In this document: piece after piece, positions 18,454-26,396 of the stretch
Layout: every line of letters begins with the position of its first letter
Position numbering within the stretch: the first letter of the stretch is position 1
Origin: Hymenobacter gummosus
Lineage (GTDB): Bacteria; Bacteroidota; Bacteroidia; Cytophagales; Hymenobacteraceae
Reading direction: 5' to 3'
Length of the DNA stretch: 64,000 nucleotides
Assembly (NCBI RefSeq): GCF_003970915.1
Contig: NZ_RXOF01000002.1
Coordinates: 1 to 64,000, forward strand
Notes under the pieces: model-generated
What the model was told of the DNA's origin: nothing
The model's input: only the letters and a program-made list of their open reading frames with translations
The model's database searches: none
Program-made: the position numbers and the translations under genes

Positions 18454-18530
18454 CGCCCATTGATGAATTGAAATCAGATAAGAAAAGCTTATATTTTCCA
18501 TCTGATTGCGGTACTCCTTTTTCCTGTTGA

Positions 18531-19907
18531 ATGGCGTCTTTGCTCCTTAAAAATGGCCGCGTCGTGACGGCTGATTCCGACGCGGTGTGCGACATCCTGA
18601 TTGACGGTGAAACCATCGTTGCCATCGGCCGCGACCTGCCGGTGCAGGCCGATCAGGTTATCGACGCCACCGGCAAAATCGTGGTACCCGGCGGCATCGA
18701 TCCGCACGTGCACCTGGACATGCCCTTCATGGGCACGTTTAGCTCCGACACCCACGAAACGGGCACCCGCGCGGCCCTGCACGGCGGCACTACCACCGTT
18801 ATCGACTTCGTGCTGCAGAAGCAGGGCCACTCCCTGCGCGAGGCGCTGAGCGAGTGGCAGAGCCGGGCCACCGGTACCGCCGTGGGCGACTACAGCTTCC
18901 ACATGGCCGTGACGGACTTCAATCCGCAGACCAAGGAGGAAATCAAGGACATGGTGGCCGAGGGAATCACCTCCTTCAAGACCTTTATGGCCTACAAGGG
19001 CGCGCTGATGATTGACGACGCGCAGATGGTGGGGCTGATGCAGGAAGTGCGCAAGCACGGCGGGCTGGTGACGGCCCACGCCACCAACGGCGACATGATT
19101 GACACGCTCATTGCCCAGCACCGGGCCCAGGGCAAACTCACGCCGCGCTACCACTACCTCTCGCAGCCCGAAGTAACCGAAGCCGAAGCCTCCGGCCGCT
19201 TCGCCGACATTGCCAACTACACCGGCGTCAACAGCTACATCGTGCACCTGACCTGCGAGGGGGCCCTGAACCAGGTGCGCCGCGCCACCGAGCGGAATCA
19301 GCGGGTATTCGTGGAAACCTGCATCCAGTACCTGCTGCTCGACGCCTCGCTCTACGGCGACGATTTTGAGGGTGCCAAGTGGGTGATGTCGCCGCCGCTA
19401 CGGGAGCAGAAGGACCAGCAGACGCTCTGGGCCGGCATCAACCAAGGGCTGGTGCAGGTGGTGGGCACAGACCACTGCCCCTTTATGTGGGAGCAGAAAC
19501 GGATGGGCGCCGACGACTTCTCCAAGATTCCGAACGGGCACCCGGCCATCGAGCACCGCATGGAACTGCTGTTTTCAGAGGGCGTCAGCAAGAGCCGCAT
19601 CAGCCTGCAGAAGTTCGTGGAGGTGTCGAGCACCAACGCGGCCAAAATCTTCGGCATGTTCCCGCGCAAGGGCACCATCAGCATCGGCGCCGACGCGGAT
19701 CTGGTGCTCATCGACCCGGAGAAAAAGCACACGATTTCGGCCGCTACCCACCACATGAACGTGGACTACTCCGGCTACGAAGGCTGGGAGCTGACTGGCA
19801 AAATCGAGACGGTGCTGCTGCGCGGGCAGGTGGCCGTGGCTGGCGGCGAAACCAAGGTTTCACGCGGCTACGGGCAGTTCATCAAGCGCGGGCCAGTGAC
19901 GTTCTGA
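18531..19907 (+). CDS. hydA: Dihydropyrimidinase
   Basis: 458-residue amidohydrolase that opens the ring of dihydrouracil or dihydrothymine to N-carbamoyl-beta-alanine or the isobutyrate analogue. Zinc ligands H59 and H61 are in 'GGIDPHVHLDMPF'; the lysine expected to be carbamylated is K150 in 'ITSFKTFMAYKG'; the later 'GTDHCPF' aspartate/histidine segment is intact. The C-terminal half 'KIFGMFPRKGTISIGADADL' is typical. It lies upstream of the beta-ureidopropionase that takes its product. Its stop codon overlaps the start of repeat C. Confidence 0.95.
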   Translation: MASLLLKNGRVVTADSDAVCDILIDGETIVAIGRDLPVQADQVIDATGKIVVPGGIDPHVHLDMPFMGTFSSDTHETGTRAALHGGTTTVIDFVLQKQGHSLREALSEWQSRATGTAVGDYSFHMAVTDFNPQTKEEIKDMVAEGITSFKTFMAYKGALMIDDAQMVGLMQEVRKHGGLVTAHATNGDMIDTLIAQHRAQGKLTPRYHYLSQPEVTEAEASGRFADIANYTGVNSYIVHLTCEGALNQVRRATERNQRVFVETCIQYLLLDASLYGDDFEGAKWVMSPPLREQKDQQTLWAGINQGLVQVVGTDHCPFMWEQKRMGADDFSKIPNGHPAIEHRMELLFSEGVSKSRISLQKFVEVSSTNAAKIFGMFPRKGTISIGADADLVLIDPEKKHTISAATHHMNVDYSGYEGWELTGKIETVLLRGQVAVAGGETKVSRGYGQFIKRGPVTF

Positions 19908-20061
19908 CCTCACCCCCGGCCCCTCTCCAAAAGAGAGGGGTGCGTTCTGAAGTTAAAGCACCACAAAGCATAAGGACAAATCCTACACTGAATACAAACG
20001 CACCACCCAAAGTCGTCAGGCTCCCCCTCTCTTTTGGAGAGGGGGCTGGGGGGTGAGGTCC
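19906..20061. repeat. Inverted repeat C, same family as A and B
   Basis: GACCTCACCCCCGGCCCCTC (19906 on) pairs with the complement ending at 20060. Each arm contains its own CCTCTC...GAGAGG hairpin. It begins on the last bases of the dihydropyrimidinase stop codon. The GCCTGACGACTT word on the inner edge of the right arm (minus strand) is shared with repeat B's left arm. Confidence 0.85.
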
Positions 20062-20090
20062 CTTTCCCACCAAATAACCGCGTACCCCGA

Positions 20091-20957
20091 ATGCCCAGAA
20101 TAATTAAATCAGGCCTCATTCAGATGAGCCTGCCCATGACCGAAGGCGAAGGCACGATTCAGGAAATCATGGAGGCCATGGTGCAAAAGCACATTCCCCT
20201 GATTGAGGAAGCCGGCCGGCAGGGCGTGCAGATTCTGTGTCTGCAGGAAATCTTCAATACGCCCTATTTCTGTCCTGGCCAGGACAAGGCCTGGTACGCT
20301 TCCGCGGAGGCTGTGCCGGGGCCCACGACGGAGCGCATGGCCGAGTACGCCAAGAAGTACAACATGGTGATGATTGTGCCGGTGTACGAGAAGGAGCAGG
20401 CCGGCTTCCTCTACAACACCGCCGCCGTTATCGACGCCGACGGGACGTACCTGGGCAAGTACCGCAAAAACCACATTCCGCACACCTCGGGCTTCTGGGA
20501 AAAGTACTTTTTCAAGCCCGGCAACCTGGGCTACCCGGTATTCCAGACCAAGTACGCCAAAGTGGGCGTGTACATCTGCTACGACCGGCATTTCCCCGAC
20601 GGGGCCCGCGTGCTGGGCCTGAACGGGGCCGAAATCGTGTACAACCCCTCGGCCACGGTGGCCGGCCTCTCGCAGTACCTCTGGAAGCTGGAGCAGCCCG
20701 CCCACGCGGCCGCCAACGGCTACTTTATGGGCTGCATCAACCGGGTAGGGGAAGAGAAGCCCTGGAACCTGGGTAAATTCTACGGTACCAGCTACTTCGT
20801 GGACCCGCGCGGGCAGATTTTCGCCCAGGCCTCGGAGGACAAGGACGAGCTGATCGTCGCCGAATTCGACCTCGACATGATTGACGAGGTGCGCGCTACC
20901 TGGCAGTTCTTCCGCGACCGGCGCCCCGAAACCTACGAGAAGCTGGTGGAGCTGTAA
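20091..20957 (+). CDS. Beta-ureidopropionase (nitrilase-superfamily amidohydrolase)
   Basis: 288-residue carbon-nitrogen hydrolase with the Glu-Lys-Cys triad: E53 ('CLQEIFNTPYF'), K126 ('KYRKNHIPH') and C163 ('GVYICYDRHFPDGAR'). It removes CO2 and ammonia from N-carbamoyl-beta-alanine. The start at 20091 ('MPRIIKSGLIQMSLPM') is immediately after repeat C and matches the family; the frame upstream is repeat sequence. Gene order (after dihydropyrimidinase, before preT) supports this function over general nitrilases. Confidence 0.92.
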   Translation: MPRIIKSGLIQMSLPMTEGEGTIQEIMEAMVQKHIPLIEEAGRQGVQILCLQEIFNTPYFCPGQDKAWYASAEAVPGPTTERMAEYAKKYNMVMIVPVYEKEQAGFLYNTAAVIDADGTYLGKYRKNHIPHTSGFWEKYFFKPGNLGYPVFQTKYAKVGVYICYDRHFPDGARVLGLNGAEIVYNPSATVAGLSQYLWKLEQPAHAAANGYFMGCINRVGEEKPWNLGKFYGTSYFVDPRGQIFAQASEDKDELIVAEFDLDMIDEVRATWQFFRDRRPETYEKLVEL

Positions 20958-20961
20958 GAGG

Positions 20962-21071
20962 CGTTTTTCGTTTTTCGTTGCTCGTTTTTCGGGGCAGAAC
21001 CGCGCTGTTAAGCCGGGTTTGCCAGAAGGGCCAGAGAACGAAAAACGAAAAACAAACAACGAAAAACGAAC
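20962..21071. repeat. Inverted repeat G (CGTTTTTCG type)
   Basis: Arms built from repeated CGTTTTTCG / CGAAAAACG units (20962-20996 and 21036-21071), about 35 bases with small indels. The loop contains GCAGAACCGC (20994-21003), also found in repeat B (9889-9898). A single arm of the same type lies at 47797-47826 next to the molybdopterin-subunit stop codon. It fills the gap before preT. Confidence 0.8.
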
Positions 21072-21075
21072 CCTT

Positions 21076-22404
21076 ATGGCCGAATACCCAACTCCCACCA
21101 CGGCGCAGGATTTCGCGGCGAATTTCGCCCAGATCAAGCCGCTGATGAGCAACACCGAGGCGCTGTACGAAAGCTCCCGCTGCCTGTTCTGCTTCGACGC
21201 GCCCTGCATCAAGGCCTGCCCCTCCGGCATCGACATTCCGCAGTTTATCCGGCAGATCAACTCCGGCAATACCACCGGCGCGGCCAAGACCATTTACGAG
21301 GCCAACTACTTCGGCAACGCCTGCGGCAAGGTGTGCCCCACGGAAGTGCTCTGCGAGGGCGCCTGCGTGTACAACCTCAACGAGCAGAAGCCCATCGAAA
21401 TCGGGCGGCTGCAGAGCCACGCCACGCGCAAGGTGATTGACAGCGGCCAGAAGCTGTTTGGGCCGGGCGCGGCCAACGGGCGCAAGGTGGCCGTTATCGG
21501 CGCCGGGCCGGCGGGTATTTCGGCGGCCTGCGAGCTGCGGGCCTTGGGCTACGAGGTGGATGTGTTTGAGGCCCGCGCCCAGCCCTCGGGGCTGACTTTG
21601 TACGGCGTGGCGCCCTACAAAATCACCAACGAGGAGACGCTGGCCGAAATGGACTACCTGGAGCAGCAGTTTGGCTACCGAGTGCATTACAACCAGCGCA
21701 TCAGCTCCCGCGAGGACCTGCAACGGCTGGAGGACGGCTACGACGCCATTTTCCTCGGCATCGGGCTGGGCGCGACCAATGCGCTGCTCCTGCCCGGCGA
21801 GGAGCGGCAGCACTGCGTAGGCGCGGTTGAGTTTATCGAGCAGTTGCGCACCGAGCAGCAGCACGTAGCCGTGGGCCGCAAGGTCGTCGTGCTCGGTGGC
21901 GGCAATACGGCCATGGACGCGGCTTCCGAATCGGCCCGCATGGGAGCCGAGGACGTGGTGCTGGCTTACCGCCGGGGCAAGGATGAAATGGGCGCCTACG
22001 AGTTTGAGTACGACCTGGCCAAGAGCGTGGGCGTGAAGGGCTTGTTCAACGTGGCGCCGGTGGAAATCATCGGCAACGGCAAGGTGGAGGGCGTGCGGTT
22101 TATCCGCACCGCCACCGTCGATGGGCAGGTGCAGGTGGTGCCGGGCTCGGAGTTCGTAGAAAGCTGCGATATGGTCATCAAAGCCACCGGGCAGAGCAAG
22201 CAGACCGGCTTTTTGCACCTGATTCCGGGTTTGCAGCTCGACGGCAAGGGCCGCATCGTGGCCGACGCCCGCACCGGGCAGACCACCAACCCGAAGTACT
22301 TCGCCTCCGGCGACGCGCTGAACGGCGGAGCCGAGGTGGTCAACGCCGCCGCCGAAGCCAAGCAGACGGCGCGGGGAATCCATGGGTTTTTGAGCGGTAA
22401 CTAA
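21076..22404 (+). CDS. preT: NAD-dependent dihydropyrimidine dehydrogenase, subunit PreT
   Basis: 442-residue flavoprotein subunit that oxidises NAD(P)H and feeds PreA for reduction of uracil/thymine. N-terminal Fe-S cysteines C36, C39, C44, C48 ('CLFCFDAPCIKACPSGID') and 'CGKVCPTEVLCEGACV'. FAD loop 'VIGAGPAGISAACEL' and NAD loop 'VVLGGGNTAMDAA' follow. It is homologous to GltD and to the N-terminal half of eukaryotic dihydropyrimidine dehydrogenase. The start at 21076 follows repeat G directly. Partner preA is next on the same strand. Confidence 0.95.
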   Translation: MAEYPTPTTAQDFAANFAQIKPLMSNTEALYESSRCLFCFDAPCIKACPSGIDIPQFIRQINSGNTTGAAKTIYEANYFGNACGKVCPTEVLCEGACVYNLNEQKPIEIGRLQSHATRKVIDSGQKLFGPGAANGRKVAVIGAGPAGISAACELRALGYEVDVFEARAQPSGLTLYGVAPYKITNEETLAEMDYLEQQFGYRVHYNQRISSREDLQRLEDGYDAIFLGIGLGATNALLLPGEERQHCVGAVEFIEQLRTEQQHVAVGRKVVVLGGGNTAMDAASESARMGAEDVVLAYRRGKDEMGAYEFEYDLAKSVGVKGLFNVAPVEIIGNGKVEGVRFIRTATVDGQVQVVPGSEFVESCDMVIKATGQSKQTGFLHLIPGLQLDGKGRIVADARTGQTTNPKYFASGDALNGGAEVVNAAAEAKQTARGIHGFLSGN

Positions 22405-22412
22405 AGCCGTTG

Positions 22413-22527
22413 GTCATGTCGAGCTTGTCGAGACATCTCGCGCGCTGACGTCGGATAGCAACTCCCTGAAGCAGAACATCACTTTCCAACGTCAGCACGC
22501 GAGATGTCTCGACAAGCTCGACATGAC
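22413..22527. repeat. Inverted repeat H (39-nt arms, one mismatch)
   Basis: Arm 22413-22451 (GTCATGTCGAGCTTGTCGAG...) pairs with 22489-22527. The loop carries GCAGAAC (22471-22477), shared with repeats B, E and G. It occupies the gap between preT and preA. Confidence 0.92.
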
Positions 22528-22550
22528 GTTCTTTTCCAAGCAAGCAACCC

Positions 22551-23957
22551 ATGCCTGACCTTTCCATAAACTTTGCCGGCATCAAGTCGCCGAACCCGTT
22601 CTGGCTGGCGTCGGCGCCGCCCACCAACTCCGGCTACCAGGTGATGAAAGCCTTCGACGCGGGCTGGGGCGGGGCCGTGTGGAAGACGCTGGGCGTGCCT
22701 GTGGTAAACGTGTCGAGCCGCTACGGCGGGGTCAACTACCGCGACAAGCGCCTGGTGGGCTTCAACAACATCGAGCTGATTTCGGACCGCCCGCTCGCCG
22801 ACAACCTGCGCGAAATCGAGGAAGTCAAGAAGCATTTCCCGCACCACGCCGTCATTGCCTCCCTGATGGTGCAGAGCCGGCAGGAGTGGCACGACATCGT
22901 GCGCGACGTAACCAACGCTGGCGCCGACGGCATCGAGCTGAATTTCGGCTGCCCGCACGGCATGTGCGAGCGGGGCATGGGCTCGGCCGTGGGCCAGGAG
23001 CCGGAGGTGCTGCGCACCATCGTGGAGTGGGTAATGGAAGTAGCCCGGATTCCGGTCATCGTCAAGCTCACGCCCAACATTTCGGACATCACCGAGCCGG
23101 CCCGGGCCGCCCGCGCCGGCGGGGCCGACGCCATTTCGCTCATCAACACCATTCAGAGCATCGTGGGCGTGGACCTCGACAAGTTCGCGCCCTATCCGAT
23201 AGTGGATGGCAAGGGCACCAACGGCGGCTACTGCGGGCCGGCGGTGAAGCCCATTGCGCTGAACATGGTGAAGAACTGCGCCCAGGACCCCGACGTGCGC
23301 CTGCCCATTTCGGGCATCGGCGGCATCGAGAACTGGCGCGACGCGGTGGAGCACATCCTGCTCGGGGCCTCCTCGGTGCAGGTGTGCACGGCGGCCATGC
23401 ACTTCGGCTTCGGCATCATCCGGGAAATGACGGCCGGGCTGGAGCAGTACATGACCGAGAAGGGCTTCAGCACCATCTACGACATGGTGGGCAAGGCCCT
23501 GCCGAACGTGAAGCACTGGGAAGACCTGAACCTGAAGTACAAGGTCACGGCCCACATCAACGAGGACAAGTGCATCGGCTGCCAGCTGTGCTACACGGCC
23601 TGCGAAGACGGCGCCCACCAGGCCATTCGGCTGCAGGAAGGCACCCGCACGCCCGCCATCATCGAGGAAAACTGCGTGGGCTGCAACCTCTGCTCCCTGG
23701 TGTGCCCGGTGGAGCAGTGCATCACCATGGAGCGCACCGACGACGCCACCCAGCACCGCACCTGGAAGGAGCGCACCGCCGCCAACGACATCCCGGTGAC
23801 TTTCAACGACGAGCGGGCCGGCGGTCTGCACCACTGGGTGCCCGAGCCAGCGGCTGCGCTGGGCAAGGAGCGGCATAAGACGCTACCCGGCAAGGCCCGT
23901 GCCCTGGGCAGCCCGCAGGCAGCCCGGCTGCCGGCGCCTGCCGAAAGCCAATCCTGA
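22551..23957 (+). CDS. preA: NAD-dependent dihydropyrimidine dehydrogenase, subunit PreA
   Basis: 468-residue catalytic subunit: an FMN TIM barrel of the dihydroorotate-dehydrogenase type followed by two 4Fe-4S motifs ('CIGCQLCYTACEDGAH' and 'CVGCNLCSLVCPVEQC', ~residues 343-395). The active-site cysteine is expected in 'FGCPHGMCERGMG'. It reduces uracil/thymine to the dihydro form with electrons from PreT. The C-terminal ~60 residues after the clusters are basic and proline/alanine-rich, slightly longer than usual. A strong hairpin terminator follows. Confidence 0.95.
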   Translation: MPDLSINFAGIKSPNPFWLASAPPTNSGYQVMKAFDAGWGGAVWKTLGVPVVNVSSRYGGVNYRDKRLVGFNNIELISDRPLADNLREIEEVKKHFPHHAVIASLMVQSRQEWHDIVRDVTNAGADGIELNFGCPHGMCERGMGSAVGQEPEVLRTIVEWVMEVARIPVIVKLTPNISDITEPARAARAGGADAISLINTIQSIVGVDLDKFAPYPIVDGKGTNGGYCGPAVKPIALNMVKNCAQDPDVRLPISGIGGIENWRDAVEHILLGASSVQVCTAAMHFGFGIIREMTAGLEQYMTEKGFSTIYDMVGKALPNVKHWEDLNLKYKVTAHINEDKCIGCQLCYTACEDGAHQAIRLQEGTRTPAIIEENCVGCNLCSLVCPVEQCITMERTDDATQHRTWKERTAANDIPVTFNDERAGGLHHWVPEPAAALGKERHKTLPGKARALGSPQAARLPAPAESQS

Positions 23958-23976
23958 CCCTGGCAACTACCGCAGC

Positions 23977-24017
23977 CTGGCCCCCGGTCGCCGAGTTTTT
24001 CGGCGGCCGGGGGCCAG
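23977..24017 (+). terminator. 18-bp GC-rich hairpin after preA
   Basis: Stem CTGGCCCCCGGTCGCCGA / TCGGCGGCCGGGGGCCAG with one G-T type mismatch and a GTTTT loop, 20 bases after the preA stop codon. There is no long T-run immediately downstream, but TTAAAAAAG follows. It probably ends the pyrimidine transcription unit. Confidence 0.65.
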
Positions 24018-24142
24018 CCGGCTTAAAAAAGCCCTGAAGCGCGGCCAAAATTCAGTGCTGGCACTGATTCGGCGGGCAAAATATGTGGGGAATTTGCCGC
24101 CCTGTGTCCTGCATCGAAGCGGGCACCGCAACCACCACCTTC

Positions 24143-25150
24143 ATGGCTACCAATGAATTAACCATTGCCGTTACCGTCCGGCTCGGCGACAACCAGCTAA
24201 CGGCTGAACTAGCGCCCCAGACGGGCGTGTTGCCCCAGCCCGCGGCGGCCGTCGCAGCCCTAGAGGCCGCGCGGCCCTTAGGCTATTATATTGGTTACGA
24301 GGGCTACGACGTCAACTTTCTGGGCCAGCCGGTGCCGCTACCGGTGCTGACGGACGAGCAGCGGCGCAACGCGGCCAAGAACAGCAGCGCCACCGCCGGG
24401 CAAGACCCGACGGTGCTGCCCTACACCCACTTCAGCATCGTGATGAACCGTCGCCGGCAACTGGCCTACTACACCGCCGTGAACATCGACGGGGCGCTGA
24501 TTCCGCCTGCTGAGGACACCACCCGGGGCAAAGACAAGTGGTTTTACGACTCGCGGATTGCCGAGTCGGAGCAAATCGGGGAAACGCTCTACGCCCGCAA
24601 CGCCCTCGACCGGGGCCACCTGGTGCGCCGCCTCGACCCGGTGTGGGGCCCGTACTGGCAGCGCGCCAACGACGACACCTTTCACTTCACCAACTGCTCG
24701 CCCCAGCACGAGAAATTCAACCAGGGCAAAGATTTGTGGCAGGGCTTGGAAAACTACCTGCTCGACGCGGCCGACATACGCGACAAGAAGATGACCGTGT
24801 TTACCGGCCCCGTCATGGACGAGGACGACCCGCTGTACAAGGGGGTGCGCCTGCCCCTCGCGTTCTGGAAAATCCTGCTTTACCAGCGCAACAACCAGCT
24901 GGTGGTAGCGGCCTACGTGCTGGAGCAGGGCAAGCTGATTGCCGACATGCTCAGCGCCGCCGCCCGCGAAGCCGCCTTCGAGCCCGGCGCGTTTCGCGTG
25001 CCTCTGCAGCACCTCATCGAACGCACCGGCCTGCAGTTTGCCTTTCCCGAGGCGCAGGAACTGGACTTAAAGGACGGCGGCCTCAATGAGTTCGAGGCGG
25101 CACACGAACGGGTAGCCCTGCGCTTCGGCTACCGGGACCTAAGCATGTAA
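24143..25150 (+). CDS. DNA/RNA non-specific endonuclease (NUC1/NucA family)
   Basis: 335-residue protein with a beta-beta-alpha-metal nuclease domain: the hallmark 'DRGHLVRRLDP' with catalytic H159 (start at 24143) and the metal/asparagine segment 'FHFTNCSPQHEKFNQ'. A ~90-residue N-terminal part ('NELTIAVTVRLGDNQLTAEL') is not recognised. There is no obvious signal peptide, unlike secreted NucA enzymes, so the enzyme may be cytoplasmic or exported by another route. A serine protease gene starts 41 bases downstream on the same strand. The pairing suggests an effector or conflict module (inference). A start 60 bases upstream (24083) is less likely. Confidence 0.85.
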   Translation: MATNELTIAVTVRLGDNQLTAELAPQTGVLPQPAAAVAALEAARPLGYYIGYEGYDVNFLGQPVPLPVLTDEQRRNAAKNSSATAGQDPTVLPYTHFSIVMNRRRQLAYYTAVNIDGALIPPAEDTTRGKDKWFYDSRIAESEQIGETLYARNALDRGHLVRRLDPVWGPYWQRANDDTFHFTNCSPQHEKFNQGKDLWQGLENYLLDAADIRDKKMTVFTGPVMDEDDPLYKGVRLPLAFWKILLYQRNNQLVVAAYVLEQGKLIADMLSAAAREAAFEPGAFRVPLQHLIERTGLQFAFPEAQELDLKDGGLNEFEAAHERVALRFGYRDLSM

Positions 25151-25190
25151 GGCGAGCCACCGGGCCTCTACTTCGAAACGGTTATTTCCA

Positions 25191-26384
25191 ATGAGCGAAT
25201 TACCTTCCCAGGCGCAGGACCAGTTTCTGCAGCGCCTCAGGGCCACCGCGCCGGAGCGCGACAGTACCCGCAGCAAGCTGGCCACCAATTCCCTGATTTC
25301 GGCCGACACTCCCGAGCGCCTCGAAAAGCGCAAAAACCGGCTGCTGGCCCACCGCAGCATGGCCACTGCGCTGCCCGACACCCACCGCGACATGCTGCTG
25401 AGCGGCGCAGTGCTGGCCACCGCCCCCGCCGAGGTGAAAAACGCCTTCGAGGTCCTGATTGAGGGGCGGGATATTCAGCAGGCGTGGTTTCTGCCGCGTG
25501 GGGCCGAGCTGCGCCGCACGGTGGGGCGGGTACACATCCGCAACGCGTCCTACCGCGAAGGTTGGGGCACGGGCTTTCTGGTGGCACCGAACCTGCTGCT
25601 CACCAACCAGCACGTGCTCGAGTCGGCCGACGTGGCCCGCCACAGCTGGGTGGAGTTTGAGCACGAGGAAACCTACAGCGGCCAGATGCTGCGCTCGGCC
25701 ATCTTTGATTTGTGCCCCGACGTGGTGTACCTCAGCAGCCCCGCCGACGACGGCCTCGATTACGCCTTGGTGGCGGTGGCCTCCCAGCCCCGGCAGGCCG
25801 AAAGCAACTGGCCCCAGGCCACGCTGGCCGGCTTCGGCTTCAATCAGCTGAGCAGCGAAGAAGGCAAGCTGGTCAAGGGCGAGCCAATTCACATCATTCA
25901 CCACCCCGAGGGCCAGGCCCGGCAGCTGAGCCTGCGCAACAACCGCCTGATGGCCCTGGCCGATGCGCAGCTGGCGGGCAGCTGGATGCACTACGAAACC
26001 GACACGCTCCACGGCTCCTCGGGCGGGCCGCTGTTCAACAATCAGTGGGAGGTAGTGGGCATCCACCACGCCGGCGCCGTGAAGAAGGACGAGCAGGGCC
26101 GGCCCCTGGCCATCGGCGGCGCCCTCTGGACCTCCGACATGGGCGAGAGCCGCAAGTGGTACTACGCCAACGAGGGGCTGCGCATCAGCCGCTTCATGCA
26201 GGACGTGGTCCAGCGCTTAAAAACCTTCACGGCCTCTACCCCCGATTTTACGCTCACCGGGCAAGGTCAGAGCCTGGTAGAAGCCATGTTCAAGCCCACC
26301 GCCGGCCCGGCAGCCGGGCGGGTGGACCCGCCCACCGCGCCCCCGCCTCCCACCGACCCGCCCCGGCGCTTCAGGCCGGAGTAA
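25191..26384 (+). CDS. Trypsin-like (V8/HtrA-type) serine protease
   Basis: 397-residue protease with a full triad: H141 ('LLLTNQHVLES'), D190 ('DDGLDYALVAV') and S277 ('HGSSGGPLF'). Residues 1-95 form a charged helical domain of unknown family; the protease domain covers ~110-335; the C-terminus is proline-rich ('PPTAPPPPTDPPRRF'). No signal peptide. Family knowledge: intracellular trypsin-like domains with N-terminal adaptor regions occur as effectors in bacterial conflict systems; here the adjoining gene is a nuclease. It ends 12 bases before the convergent gliding-type gene. Confidence 0.85.
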   Translation: MSELPSQAQDQFLQRLRATAPERDSTRSKLATNSLISADTPERLEKRKNRLLAHRSMATALPDTHRDMLLSGAVLATAPAEVKNAFEVLIEGRDIQQAWFLPRGAELRRTVGRVHIRNASYREGWGTGFLVAPNLLLTNQHVLESADVARHSWVEFEHEETYSGQMLRSAIFDLCPDVVYLSSPADDGLDYALVAVASQPRQAESNWPQATLAGFGFNQLSSEEGKLVKGEPIHIIHHPEGQARQLSLRNNRLMALADAQLAGSWMHYETDTLHGSSGGPLFNNQWEVVGIHHAGAVKKDEQGRPLAIGGALWTSDMGESRKWYYANEGLRISRFMQDVVQRLKTFTASTPDFTLTGQGQSLVEAMFKPTAGPAAGRVDPPTAPPPPTDPPRRFRPE

Positions 26385-26396
26385 TCGTCGGGACTA

